Below are positions 34,271-46,067 of a stretch of 64,000 nt of DNA, piece after piece (within the stretch, counting starts at the first letter, position 1; each line of letters opens with the position of its first letter). This DNA comes from Apoderus coryli (lineage: Eukaryota; Arthropoda; Insecta; Coleoptera; Attelabidae): positions 13,971,651 through 14,035,650 of the forward strand of contig OU452203.1 of assembly GCA_911728435.2 (NCBI GenBank), in the 5' to 3' direction. The notes under the pieces are model-generated. The model ran no database searches and was not told where the DNA came from. It saw nothing but the letters and a program-made list of their open reading frames with translations. A program made the position numbers and the translations under genes.

Positions 34271-37200
34271 GTGAAATATATGAACTAATCGTCAATTAAA
34301 TCTGATCTTGTTCATTTTACTTTGGATTATATGGTGAATAATGTTAATTATGTATTTCTATTTGTAATACATAATTAAATAATAAATGCAAAATTATAAG
34401 TTGTCATATGAATTTATCGATTACTAACTGGCTGTTATCCAGGTGGTGTCCTGGTAACCACATACCTATACAGGGTTCATCCCACAGGAACCTCTCTACT
34501 CATACCAGCCGCCGCGCCATCAAGTATTCTACTAGGTTAATCAGTTAGTTAATCGTTGGTGATAAAATTGATATATAATCTACTACTTCTACTTGATACT
34601 AATATTTAAAAAATATGGCATTATAATAATTATGCAAACTTCTAAATCAACGTAATGCTATGCGCTATGAATACCCGAAAATGAATTAAACTTTAGAAGT
34701 CATAGCGGTGTATACATTTTGTAATTAAACCTCCTAGTTTTGAAATTTCGCTCATTCGTGTCACTCGATTTATGTTGCGATGCTCTATGTGCTAGTATAC
34801 AACATGTCTCAAAATTTGCCGTGTTTTTTTAGTAGGTATGAGATTGTCTTTTAACTTTTTTGCTCTAAAACTAAATTCAACTTCGTCTTGATAAATTACT
34901 TACAAAGGTTACATACTAAAACGACATACGGAAAGGGACGGGAAAATAGACTATGGCCTTCAAGAAAGCTTTTGATCGATATACCATCAGATATCAAAAG
35001 AAGAGACAATCAAGGTTATAAAGCTATGGGAATTATATTTGCTACTGTGTACCAGTTAATATACAAGAACAACATCAATGCGAAACTCGTAGCCCGGAGT
35101 GTAGTTCCGAAAATCAAAAATAGAAAAACGTTTAGTTATTGGAAATCCCCAAAATATGATTTTGGAACATTTATACTGGACTGGTCCATGGAACAGTGGA
35201 CAAACTGAAACTTTGCCATGATTTTTTTTTTGAATATTCGAAAGGAATAACATTTGCATCGCCGGAGATGTGTTTAAGGACGTTTTGCAATTTGAAACCG
35301 CAACACAAGCGAGCACGATGTACCAGTCCTGCCAGAAAGAAAGGATGGATTTCTTGGGAGGTCATAACACAAAAATGGATGTTGTTCATCTGGATCGTCT
35401 CACTGGCTACCAACTGCTAAAAGAAATTGATAAGGGAGGCAGGTAATATAATGGGCCTGCTCCATATTGCAATTATCAAACAATTTCATTCTCAAAATTT
35501 TTGTTAATGGTGTTTATTGTGGCAATGCCTAATATTTTTAGTACAAGAATCTTAAGCCGTGGCCACTTGAATTTATATTTATTTGAATTGTGTTGTGGCG
35601 AATATATAACTTTCTAAGAACCCGTAATTTTGGATCTGCGAATCGTCAAGACGCTCAACATTGTCTCAAGGACAGACTGTAGCTTTGTTATTGTTCTCTT
35701 GTTACTCCAATTTACGGCGAAATTTATGAAGTAGTAAACGCCTCTTAGTGTAACATTGTCGGCAATACGTATATGTCTGTTTTTGTGTATACGTGTGGTG
35801 TGTTGCCTTTGCTATTATGCTGTATAATGTCAAGATAAATACGTTCTTACTGTTTCGGGTTTTAATTGGAAGATACGCGACATACAGGCACAACAACTTG
35901 AACAATCACTGGCTGAGAGGATAAGGGTTGGATCTGATGAATTTAAAACAAAACTATTTTTCCTATCTTCAGACAAATAATATTAATCTTTGCTGATGGT
36001 AGAAAATAATATGGATTAGCATCACGCAAGCATTTAAATTAGTATTAATTAGTATTGTAATGAAAAAAACTTTTTATCAGTGTAATTAAGCAGCTGAAAG
36101 TAAAGTAAGTAGAAACTGGTACAGCCGTTGAGGGGATTTGCACTCAATAAGAAGAGGGACCGAAAAATGCTGGAAACAAAAGAAAGAACGAGTTGATAAT
36201 AATCAGTGAATGTTAGAAATTAAGCAATTTTAAATTCTTTCCCAGTTTCGTCTTCGATTAGCTTTTGTCTTTTAAGAATTCTCTTAATTAAATCGCCATT
36301 CGTATTCGTACAATTTGAAGTAGGCCTTTTGTTCCATTTTAAATAATTACCATTAGAGAAATGTTAAGTATAGGATGAAACAAAGATTTCGTCCAGGTTT
36401 TGATTGTATACGAAGTGTGTCTGTATAATAGCGAGACTATTGACGTAAACCAGTTTCGTATGAGTTTATGCTTATTTAGTTGTTCCCATCTTTAATATCA
36501 CCCGTCGTCGACTATCGTCGTCTATAATACTCCATGCGAATTTAACATTGTTGGGGTAGTTTATTTCTTATTCTTGCAAGCAGTTAAGCTAGAACCTCAA
36601 GGTAGTAATTATTCTTCGATTATTACAAACCTCCATGCGAATCTTCAACTGTAGTACTGCAAGTCTTCTTCTGTCAGTTCCTTCATGACGCGTTCCGATT
36701 CATTTTTTTTCCAACTTGAGCTTTCAAACAGATAACAGTTATATGGTAGGTACTTTACTACGTATTTAGAAATGATTTGAGAATTCAGAATGAGCCAGTG
36801 CATTGTCTTGAGGACTTATTCTCCTATAAATATAATATGTTTCTTATTCTTTTGAGAAAATGAGCTAGAAACTTATGTATTAGTAATAATTCTGATTCTA
36901 ATAGTTTGAACTTATTGACCAATTTAAATAAGTTCGGATTATTTCCTCTAGCATCCTGCAACGTCTTCACGGTCTACTTGAAACTCTTAAAATAGTAGTT
37001 TCAGTACCTCTTTTTCCAAGTCTCGTGTGAAATTTCATAACTCCTTGCTCTATTATGATACCTGCTCATAATATATATATTTACTATCAAAAACTTATTT
37101 GGTAAACTATCCTTTATATGAATATTATTGAAATTATATAAATGTGAAACGAACAGTAATGATGACTTTATGCATTTTGTCAGTAGCTGCTTTAACGAAA

Positions 37201-37689
37201 TGACCGGCCCCTTGCGAAACTAATGTGGAAGCCTATAAAAATGGTTAAGTACATGAAATGGGAAAACACTCAAATGGGTTTTACGTGTTTTCACACCAAT
37301 GGTTGTGAATACTTTATTCTCTACACAAAGCCTTCGCAATTTGCAAACGACGTTTTATATCTTTAGGCCACACAAATTCATTATTGCTAAAGAAGTTCTA
37401 TAAAAACCCTAACATAAAAATAATGTTTCAGATACCTACTCTTGATGCAACTTATTTCCCGTAAATCTCTGAACAAACTGGATGAACACATATTACGTTT
37501 CAAAAGCTCTTCCGCAAATAAGGAATCATAACATGCTGGGTGTCTCAGAATTTTGAACAAATAAATTCATCAATCTCAGACATAAGGTTGATGAGGAAAT
37601 CTTTGCGCTAAATAACTAGAAGGACGGAATGTTTTGAGGTTGACGGAGCGAAATGCCAAAAGTCTTTCATAATAAGAATGTCATAATAT
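34271..37689. other. No gene recognised
   Basis: Open frames at 34888-35208 and 35196-35420 overlap each other and minus-strand frames, and none shows similarity I recognise. The sequence is less AT-rich around 34900-35430 and could be an unrecognised transposon fragment. Nothing else supported. Confidence 0.35.
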
Positions 37690-39090
37690 GACGATGATAT
37701 ATAAGATACTAAAGAAAGCTTATCTTCACTCGATAGGCAAGCATAATACTACAGTTTTGTGCTAAGGAGGGACGATTTAGACCTGGAATATCTCTTAACA
37801 TTTCTATGAAAATTAGAAAATCATTGTTGACAAATGTTAACAACAAAAAACATAATAAACCTTGGTGTATACTTGTAATAAAGAGAATCATACTTCTCAA
37901 AAATAGAGTATTTAAAAAGTATTAACGGACTAAATTAAATCAAGATTGGATACATTATAAAAATATTACTTCCAATACCATTACCCAAGAAAAAAAGCTC
38001 ATCTGGAGTTTAGTACTAACAACTCTGTGGAGGGATCTTGGTTGTCTGGATATCTATAAAAACGCCTTACAGACTTCTATTCCGCAAATTTTGAATAATC
38101 CGTCGGAAATTAATAAATACTTTCTCTGTATTTACCACCAGATGCAACAATTTACATTAAGACTAATGCTATTGGTCCTGATCAGCTTAATTATGAAATG
38201 TTGTAATGTGTTATTGTCGTCAAATATCGCCTTTTATTACCCACATTATTATTTCAAACTCTTTTCCTGATCCTTGGAAAATTTCTAAAGTTATTCCAAT
38301 TTCAAAATAAGTCCATGAGTTTTATGTCCGTTGATCACGGCCCAAAGGTTGTTTCTACTCAGATAAAAAGTCATGTTTTAAGTATGCTATTTTACCCTTC
38401 AAGCAGTCTGGATTCCGTGTAAGGGATACAGCTGTGTTAAATCTCTTCTTACCATTGTGGATGACATTTTACGTGATCTGGATCGGGGTATTGTGTCGGT
38501 CTTGATTCTCATTGATTATTCCAAGGCATTTGACAAAATTAGTCATGATATACTGCTATCGGCCTTAAACTATTGTTGTTTCTTGTTGAATACTTTGGAG
38601 CTATCTAAGGGGTCGATCTCAATATGTTGAGGCGGATGCTAGAATGTCGCCCATGAATAGTATTTTTGTGGTGTTCCACATAGTTATATCCTTGGAACTC
38701 TCCTGTTTTGTATTTATACTTCCAAACTTCCTGCATGTCTTCATCATTATTCCTCTTATATGTACGCTGATGACATCCAAGTTACGTTTTCATTTTTGGA
38801 AAAACACCTTGTGAATGTTTCACAACGCATAAATGGTGATTTGGTGTCCGTAGTGAACTGGTGCAGCGGTCATCAGCTAAGTACAAATCCGCCAAAAACT
38901 CAAATTTTAGTATTTGGAAAAAACAAAAACTTTGCATTTGAATGCAATAATGAACAATATTATTATTTTATTAATTTAGGTGTGTTCATTGATGAAATAA
39001 CTTTTAGATCCGATGTTCATAATGTCAATCACAGGTACAGAAGTCTTCTATCTCGTCCACTACATTGCTCCTAGTTTCAAGTGAACTTCT
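37690..39090 (+). pseudogene. Non-LTR retrotransposon ORF2 remnant
   Basis: On the plus strand KPWCILVIKR...LKNRVFKKY (37855-37920) and NQDWIHYKN match the linker between endonuclease and RT. Then IGPDQLNYEML (about 38172), VLILIDYSKAFDKISHDILL (38495-38560, first catalytic Asp in the YSKAFD box) and YADDIQVTFS (38761-38790, catalytic YADD) appear in the order of an RT palm. SVVNWCSGHQLSTNPPKTQ and LGVFIDE follow. The 104-codon frame at 38760-39074 is the longest open part. Stops and frameshifts separate the blocks. The GVPQGS region is present only in damaged form. Confidence 0.75.
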
Positions 39091-39776
39091 TTTTCTATAT
39101 TTGTTTATTTTCTTTTATGGGTACAAAAAACATTCTATTAAATTATGCAAAAAATAGAGTACCTATTAAATCTGTATTTGTTGAAGTTTACATTTATTGT
39201 TATTATCATTATTGTTACAACAAAATGCTATTAAAATGATTGCTTTATATCTTTTGACAAAGTCGATGTAGCTCTGTTTAGCTTTCTACATCATATCCAC
39301 ACAACAAAACCCTTAATTCGTTTTTAAGCGGTACCCATTAAAATTCTGAAATTACCTTTTAAAATATGGTGCTTTTGTTCGCCATATCTCTTTTGTCCAT
39401 GTACACCATATACATAGTTATGGGATAGGTACATTCCTTTATGTTGGAAGGGAAAACACATACGACCACCATTTTTTAGCTTATTTTATTATGTTCCTTT
39501 TGTGTACGCGAAAGACCTGAACTGCATTTAAAAGAGCAACCGCGTAATTATTTAAACCGTAATTTTATAATTGCCGAAATCTTGGGAGACATTTTTTGTT
39601 ATGCTGTAGCAGCAAAGATAACAGAATTATAATTTGCAACGGAATTTCCATAGCAAAAGCACGTTGGCTCAAATTGTTGTACATGAGCGAAACTAGCCCT
39701 GTTATACCATGATCAGATGTACGGATCTGTATAAGTTCTAGTGAACAGTATTTAAAAAATCTAAGGCGTACCAAAG
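39091..39776. other. No gene recognised
   Basis: AT-rich; no partner repeats or coding sequence recognised. Confidence 0.45.
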
Positions 39777-39935
39777 CTAATAATAATAATGAAGGCTTTA
39801 TTGTAAAATAAATTTGACAAAAGGCGAAGATTAAGACTTAGCTTCCTAACTTAACTTAGGACAAAAACATTCAAAATACAAACCTGACCCGGCAATATTT
39901 AAGGAGTTGATTTCTGAGGTCATTTTATAAAAAAA
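39777..39935 (-). mobile_element. 3' end stub of a CR1-like retrotransposon
   Basis: On the minus strand the sequence ends TTTACAATAAAGCCTTCATT followed by ATTATTATTA at 39777, the same tail type as at 6352 and 11497. Only 3' UTR-like sequence is recognisable. Confidence 0.55.
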
Positions 39936-39959
39936 AGTTCTTATAAACATACGTCCGGA

Positions 39960-40112
39960 AATGCATTGTTTCCCAGATACAAGGTGTTAATGTTTTTTTA
40001 TGTAAATACCGGTTTTTTTCTTAATTAATGAAATTTGGCAGCGTTGTTGCTAGAGATATTGAGCTGGCTCTAACTAAATCAAAATTATTAAGTCCAGTGG
40101 CTTTTAAAGTGT
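39960..40112 (+). repeat. Dispersed repeat, partner at 58985-59125
   Basis: GAAATTTGGCAGCGTTGTT, TAGAxATxGxGAGCT, CTAACTAxATCAAAATTATTAA and TCCAxTGGC occur in the same order at 40029-40105 and 59046-59120. The upstream T-rich stretches also align. No coding sequence. Confidence 0.65.
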
Positions 40113-40117
40113 ACATT

Positions 40118-41330
40118 TTGGATATTCACACTTTTTTTACGAAATTTCGTAAAAAGGTAGTAAATTTATACTTCTTTCGCGAAAGTTTGTAAATTTACAC
40201 ATTTTTTATGAAAAATTTAGATTATTCACACTTTTCTTACGAAATTTCGTAAAAGTTTGTAAATTTACACTTTTGTTACGAAATTTCATAAGAGGTTTGT
40301 AAATTTACATTTTTTTGCGAAATGTCGTAAAAATGCAAATTTTTGTTATTCACACTTTTTTTTTCAGGAAACTTCGTAAAAAGGTTGTAAATTTGCATTT
40401 TTTTGCGCGAAAGTTTGTAAGTTTATACTTTTTGCCAAATTTTTAATTTTTTTCTTAAGCAAATTTTGCTCGCAATAATTTCTATCTACAATTCATCACA
40501 CTATATTGTGTTCAGTATATGTTTGGGAAACGACAATTTATTTTTATCAAAGAGGTATTTAATAACTAAAGGACAATGCACAATGCGTAGAAAAGCTATG
40601 CCCTACGTTTTTTCTAAAATTCACACATTCTTCACAAAATTTCGTACGCTTTTTCGCGTAAGTTTGTAAAATTACATTTTCACGAAATTTCGTAAAAAAA
40701 TTGTAAATTTACACATCTTTTGCGAAAAATGCAAATTTTGGTTATTTACACTTTTTTACGAAATTTCGTAAAGTTTGTAAAATTAAACTTTTGTTACGAA
40801 ATTTCATAAAAGGTTTGTAAATTTACACTTTTTTTGTGAAATGTCGTAGAAATGCAAATTTTGGTTATTCACACTTTTTTTTTAGGAAACCTCGTAAAAA
40901 TGTTGTAAAAATACACATTTTTTTCCGTGAAAGTTCGTAAGTTTATACTTTTTGCGAAAGTTTAAATTTTTAATTTTTTTCTTAAGCAAATTTTGCTCGC
41001 AATAATTTCTATCTACAATTCATCAAACTATATTGTGTTTAGTATATTTTTGGGAAACGACAAATTCACACATTTTTCACAGAATTTCATACGCTTTTTC
41101 GCGTAAGTTTGTAAAATTACATTTTTACGAAGTTTCGTAAAAAGTGTGTAAATTTACTCCTCTTTTTCGAAATGTAAAAATGCAAATTTTGGTTATTTAC
41201 ACATTTTTTACGAAATTTCGTAAAGTTTGTAAATTTACACTTTTTGAGAAAGTTTGTAAATTTACACTTTTTTTATGAAATTTCGTAAAAAAGTTTGTAA
41301 ATTTCATTTTTTTGAGAAATGTATCGCAGA
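40118..41330. repeat. Palindrome-rich tandem array with about 527 bp higher-order period
   Basis: Two short self-complementary modules alternate: TACGAAATTTCGTA (exact at 40138, 40238, 40757 and 41209, with many near copies) and GTAAATTTAC, joined by T-rich spacers such as ACACTTTTTT. A larger unit containing CTTAAGCAAATTTTGCTCGC and ATTTCTATCTACAATTCATC occurs at 40454 and 40981, giving a higher-order period near 527 bp. No coding sequence; the two open frames here are chance. Composition differs sharply from its surroundings. Confidence 0.8.
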
Positions 41331-41689
41331 ATGTGCTGCCAATACGCTTGGGAATTCCGGAATAGTGTAAATCCTCACCAAACAATTACTAATATTCTTG
41401 ACTTACTGTTTAAATTTTTCATCTTTGAGACTCTCCATATCTTATAAACATTAGCAAAAGTATAAGAGGATGATTTCTCAAACAGCGCAGTGGCCATACA
41501 TGTATATTATCAGCATTGCCTGCGAACACAATTTTATTGCATTTTTACCTCCCCAAGGGAGGCATTGCAATCACGTGAAACATTCGATGTGTAGATTTTT
41601 ATGGAAATCAACAATCAGCTGATTACGAATATCATGATTTTTTTTAAGTGTACGAAGAGGCGTTTTAAATTCCCCGTAAAAGGGGATAA
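41331..41689. other. No gene recognised
   Basis: Contains nothing recognised. Confidence 0.45.
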
Positions 41690-42250
41690 GGTAGAAAATA
41701 AAAATGCAATACATTTTTTTTAAATATTCACCTGTAACCCTAATAAACTTGTCAGATCTATCAATTCATTTGTTTATGCCTTCATAAAAAATGTTGAATC
41801 TTTCGCCGAAAAATACGCCGCCTGCTTCTTCCCGTCCTCATCGCTCGTAAATTTTTCCCCACGCTGTTCTTTTTTTCATTTTTGGGAACACATAATAATG
41901 GCTCGGGGCCAGGTCTGGACTATAAGGTGACAGATTTATAATATCGAAGCTCACTTTGTGTAAGGCAGCTAACTAAACAAGACTCTGGAGCATTGACGTG
42001 CAAGAATTAAACAGCCCTCGTGAATTTGCCTTTTGTTTTTTCTATAATGGCTTCTTTTAACTATGTTTTTAACTGAGCGTAGTATTATCGGCTTTTAACT
42101 TTGTAATCAATCAATAGGATAGGACTTCTTGGCCTTCTTGGACTCAGATTTATAATGGTGAACTCAAGTTTCGTATCCAAGTCCAAAACGGACGAGAACT
42201 TGTGTTTTTGCCGTGGCGTGAGCATATCTTGCACTGATCATTGTCAAGCC
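41690..42250 (-). pseudogene. mariner transposase remnant
   Basis: On the minus strand from about 42190 the following blocks occur, spread over three frames: GLGYET.VHHYKSESKKAKK (first Asp region, normally GDE.WVHHY), ILLIDY, LKEAIIEKTKGKFTRAV, LHVNAPES (normally HDNAPAH, the second catalytic Asp now Val), PYSPDLAPSHYYVFPKMKK (third Asp region) and ERFNIFYEGINK with IRVTGEY at the C terminus. All blocks are in correct order, with stops and frameshifts. The N-terminal DNA-binding half is not readable. A distinct mariner lineage from the copy at 24684-25666. Confidence 0.75.
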
Positions 42251-43533
42251 AAAACAATCTTGCAGAATTCTACAATGATGGTATTTAAGACTTGGCCGAA
42301 CAGGTCAGTTCAAAAGTCCGATGATCGCTTTCGCAATGCCACTTGTAAGCCATTGATTTCCATGGCAAAATTCTCCGAAAACCGATGATATTGCTTCCAA
42401 AATGGTTTGAACAAACTTGCATAGGAAGTTCCTGACTAAGCAGTCCGGAACATTGTAACGGCGTAGTGTTCGATTTTTTTACTTTTCTTCCAAATGAGTT
42501 TCTTGATTAATGATAGTTCACAGATAAATGCTCCGAATAAGGTAAAACTTGGCATTCGTACTAATGATAAGCCATATGTCACGACTATAATAACATCCCC
42601 ATCACTAATTTTGAAATCCTCAATTGCACCCTCACGTATAGGTACGTTTAGAGAACAATGAAAATCGCGGTAAAGTATTGGGGTGTATTTAATTTATCGT
42701 TCTTGATGTTTTTATAAATTAATTTTCTGGAATAACTGTTCCTTCAAGCATATATTTTAAATCAGATTTTATTAAATATGTAGAAAATTAAAATAAAATA
42801 GTCGCTGCATTTACAAAAAAATAAATAAATAACAAGAAATTCTATATTTTTAAGCTTTGAAAAGAAAATAATGATAACATATTTATACTTCTCGTATACG
42901 AGTACAACCATTTGGGAGCAAAGAAAAACATTTTCTGTTACATATACACCGGAGACAGCTATTTCTATTTTATAAATACTTTATTTTGCACCATTTTCTA
43001 TGTCTCACATTTACCAGAGTGTCTCTTTTAGGCTTTTCCATGTTTACTTATGTGGACATATTTCCTTATTTTCTCTTTGTTTTTGTCTATGAAAAAAAGA
43101 GAAAAAAAGTAAAATATAGTAGCTTTGCTATTAGAAACACTATAGGCAAAAGATAAATATAGAAATCAGGAATATATATATGCACTTTATTAACTTTATC
43201 CACTATAAAATGATAAAACCACACATTCCCATGAGCGTATGTACATTTAAACCTAATAAGGAGTAACTAGTGGGTTGGGTTTGGATTGGGAATATTGAAT
43301 AAGAAATAATATTGAATATTACTGGGATAAGTATGAAACTGATAGTACGTGCCATTTTTCTAAAAACTGATTCTATTATATTTTCCGCCATGGCAAACTT
43401 GTCAAATTTAGGCATCCCTGGATATGGTTACAAGAGGCGGACTGTTTTCTAGCTTTCATCAGTAGGTTTAACAGATATAAGTATAGAAGTGCAAAAAATT
43501 GATGTAGGTTCATATTTACATAATTTCTATATA
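42251..43533. other. No gene recognised
   Basis: The part nearest the mariner remnant may hold its N-terminal region, unreadable. The rest is AT-rich and unassigned. Confidence 0.4.
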
Positions 43534-43910
43534 CAGTCGACACTGTTTATAGCGAAAAACTCTTTACAGTGCAATTTTTTCAAGACCTAGAATATTTTAA
43601 TGAAATTTTATGTAAAATGTCCTGCATATAGTGAATCTTTGAAATAAGTAGCACTCTATATAATAACATGTTTACCGGACTTTTATCTATACATTTGTAT
43701 GCATTTGTTGAGATCTGGGCCTTTTCAGGTTTCCCATTTACATTTTTATATCGCATTATTTTGAAAATGTTCTTAACGCGTTCATTGCTAGGAAATAAAG
43801 CAGGTAGATTTTTGTGAGACACCTGGGGAATTCCTAACCCCTTTTATAGTCGAGGCCTAGTAAATCGCAAATTTAGGTTCAGTTTGTTTTTTTTTGCGAA
43901 TCAAGTAAGA

Positions 43911-44990
43911 TGTCCAAGTGTATATGTTTAAGTTAAGCTGAGAAAATTAAGGTGTCGGAAGAAGTTGAAAAGGCTGCAAAAAAATTGATGTTGCTGCGAA
44001 ATTCGGTGTTTCCCCAAGTTAGTAAAAACTCGCAAAACCATCGTCAAGAAGACTAATGTTCCAAGCAGTCGAAAACTAGTACGGGTGTATTCTTAAGAGG
44101 ATGTAAAGTGACACGTACGCATCAAAATGTACCAATATCGGGAAATTTTATAAAACAAAAGGCTCTACAATTTGCTAACTGCGTTAATTTTCAAGATAGT
44201 GAGTTCCTGGAACACTCGCAATGCGATTGTTTCCAAAACGGTGTCTGGCGAGCGTTAGCCACAGGTATACGCAGGTAGTGGGCCATCCATTACCAACGAA
44301 TTACAGCTGGCAATATAAATATATTAGAATAATTGGTGGCCTAAAACACCTCCGAAAGAGTAGCTCAGCTAAGCTGACTTAAACTAAAACTAAACAAATA
44401 ACTAAACCAAATCTTAACCTAAGAGACCCAGGACTCTCACCAAGAAGAGGGAAGAGAAAAGGAGAGTAGAAGAAAAATGCAAAATGGGGATGCTAGGTGG
44501 GTCAACCCAGCGGAACCCTTAGCCGAGTTGGGAGCTTATAGCGCAGGTTACACACGCAAAGCGTATGCAGAGCCGTACGACTAATAGCCCAACGTCGTTG
44601 CCCGCCCCTTACCACGAGGAGGTGGGTTCCCAAGATTCCTGTAGAGAGGAACCTTGACAAGCTCGATCTTAATTGAGCAATTGGGCCGCAGAGTTACCCA
44701 GCAAATACCAAAGGCTTTGAATCGCCCGGGAATATAATTCACACAAACTACAATTTTTGCTCAATTTCGCTCGCTATCTAACTGTCAAGCTTGAAAGGGG
44801 CGAAAGATTTATTAGCTTGAAGAGAAACCTGGTGGTTAGACATTTGTACTGAAACTGTTTTAAAAAATGTATGGAAAAAGTTCGAGCCAAAAAACGTTTT
44901 CAATTCTGATGAAACCGGTTTGTATTTTAAATGGTTGCCAAATAAAACTTTCGGTTTTAAGAAAGGGTAAAACTTATTTTTTTGTTGCTG
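43911..44990 (+). pseudogene. Tigger/pogo transposase fragments
   Basis: Near 43960-44040 the reading EEVEKAAKKIDVAAKFGVSPS, partly across frames, is the psq-type helix-turn-helix of pogo/Tigger proteins. At 44155-44260 EKALQFANCVN and a KTVSGER-like stretch match the CENP-B type second DNA-binding domain. At 44860-44960 EPKNVFNSDETGLYFKWLPN gives the first catalytic Asp of the DDE core (NADETGL box) and FGFKKG follows. Later catalytic residues are missing, so the gene is C-terminally deleted as well as broken. Confidence 0.7.
44270..44745. other. GC-rich block inside the Tigger element
   Basis: About 450 bp of markedly GC-richer sequence (for example GCCCGCCCCTTACCACGAGG near 44600) interrupts the transposase between its DNA-binding and catalytic domains. 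It matches nothing I recognise and has no long frame. An inserted non-coding repeat is the likeliest reading; no target duplication was identified. Confidence 0.4.
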
Positions 44991-45079
44991 GTTGATTTTT
45001 TCTTTATATATAGTGAAAAACTCTCTATAGTGCAATTTCGGTCGACATTTTGGTCTTTCCCTATATAGAGGTTCGAATG

Positions 45080-45640
45080 TATTTTTATTAATAAAAAAAA
45101 CAAGTATTGATCTTTGTTACATAACGAGATATTATGTATGAACAAAAAGTATGCGCGACAAAACAAATAATATAGATGAATCAGGAACCAATACTATTAA
45201 AATATTAGTGTTTCTGGCTGTGGCTGGAGGTCCTCTATTTCTTTTTAGGCTTTTTTAGATTGGATGGGCACGTTTGCTTGGTAAAGGGTTTGCGCTTTAC
45301 AGATTACAGATTCAGATGATTCCGATTGCGTATTGACGATAAATTTTTTACACATATTCATTATTTGACTTCAATTTACAGTCAGTTCTGCCGTGCCAAT
45401 GAAAAACAGCGAACGGATTTTTTTTATTTATAATATTTTGCTTTTTCAGATCCTTTTCCACATAAAATGTATATTCTGCTTATTTTGTATGAATTTTTCA
45501 ATATTTATAATTTTTAAAATAGCGAATTGTCTCAAGGTATTTGAAAAACAGCGAATATCGAAAATTTGTTACATACGCTCTTTTTCTTTTTCGTGTTATT
45601 TTTAATGGGCCAGCACATTCGCTTTTCTTTATTTCGAATA
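45080..45640. other. No gene recognised
   Basis: AT-rich spacer; the 70-codon frame at 45393-45605 is compositionally biased and unconvincing. Confidence 0.45.
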
Positions 45641-45739
45641 ACTCAGTTTTTAGTGGGCTCATAATTAAGATTGTGCCCTAATAAACCTGTTAGCAAAATG
45701 AAAATCTCAAAAAACAAGTCGCAATAAGTTTTAAAAAAG

Positions 45740-46050
45740 AAAAACGTAAAAACATCTCTCTTGCTAGTATAAGCTCTTCATAAATGTTGGAAATTTGGGT
45801 CACCCTGCCTGCCCATCACCACTGATGAGTTGTGGATCAACGAAACGGCCCGTCTGGTGAAAGCATGGTAGTGTGAAACAAATTTCCAACATAACTAAAA
45901 GTCTTGTTACTTTATGTAACAAGCCATTCATTAGTAAAGCCTCCCGCAAGGGATTCGGGCGTATCTAGTGTCTGGCAATCGTTTGTGACCTGTGTTTCAC
46001 CAGGCATATTGCCTGCTCACACTAGATGTCGCCAAAAACATCTCTTTGTC
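45740..46050 (+). repeat. Hammerhead-bearing structured repeat
   Basis: A repeat with clear RNA-structure potential. It holds a hammerhead within a 14 bp outer stem (45784-45892), TTACTTTATGTAA, CTCCCGCAAGGGA, and an ATCTAGTGT/ACACTAGAT stem (about 45963-46027) closing on CAGGCATATTGCCTG. Diverged relatives lie at 56880-57130 (shared ATGTCxCCAAAxAC end, TGTTTGGTAATTG) and 15790-15880. It has no open frame, so it is non-autonomous. It may be a retrozyme-like or Penelope-related RNA element; this is inference. Confidence 0.55.
45816..45860 (+). ncRNA. Complete minimal hammerhead ribozyme motif
   Basis: All universally required parts are present in order. Stem I is TCACCA (45816-45821) paired to TGGTGA (45855-45860). 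The core CTGATGA spans 45822-45828. Stem II is GTTG/CAAC with loop TGGAT (45829-45841). GAAA follows at 45842-45845. Stem III is ACG/CGT with loop GCC, and the cleavage triplet is GTC ending at 45854. Cleavage would be 3' of C45854. Beyond stem I, ATGTTGGAAATTTG (45784-45797) pairs perfectly with 45879-45892, closing a larger hairpin. No core residue is mutated, so activity is plausible though untested. Stem III is short, as in retrozyme and Penelope hammerheads. Confidence 0.8.
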
Positions 46051-46067
46051 AAATATGTTTTTTTTTT

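Larger units (their letters stand above)
43534..45079 (+). mobile_element. pogo/Tigger-like DNA transposon, decayed, with TIRs
   Basis: The ends CAGTCGACACTG...TTTATAGCG and the inverse of CTATATAGAGGTTCGAATG form imperfect TIRs flanked by TA (43532-43533 and 45080-45081), the pogo/Tigger target. A subterminal 30 bp direct motif (TATAGYGAAAAACTCT) lies inside each end, at 43549 and 45010. The interior carries Tigger transposase fragments in plus orientation and a GC-rich block that looks foreign. Confidence 0.7.

Noticed and set aside
34888..35420. Overlapping plus-strand open frames of 106 and 74 codons
   Set aside because: No similarity recognised, and opposite-strand frames are equally open; could be a transposon relic, but nothing supports it.
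40118..41330. CRISPR-like repeat array
   Set aside because: Spacing is irregular, units are palindromic throughout and spacers are not unique; a eukaryotic palindromic satellite fits better.
43430..43470. CTGATGA on the minus strand
   Set aside because: No stem II followed by GAAA; chance heptamer.
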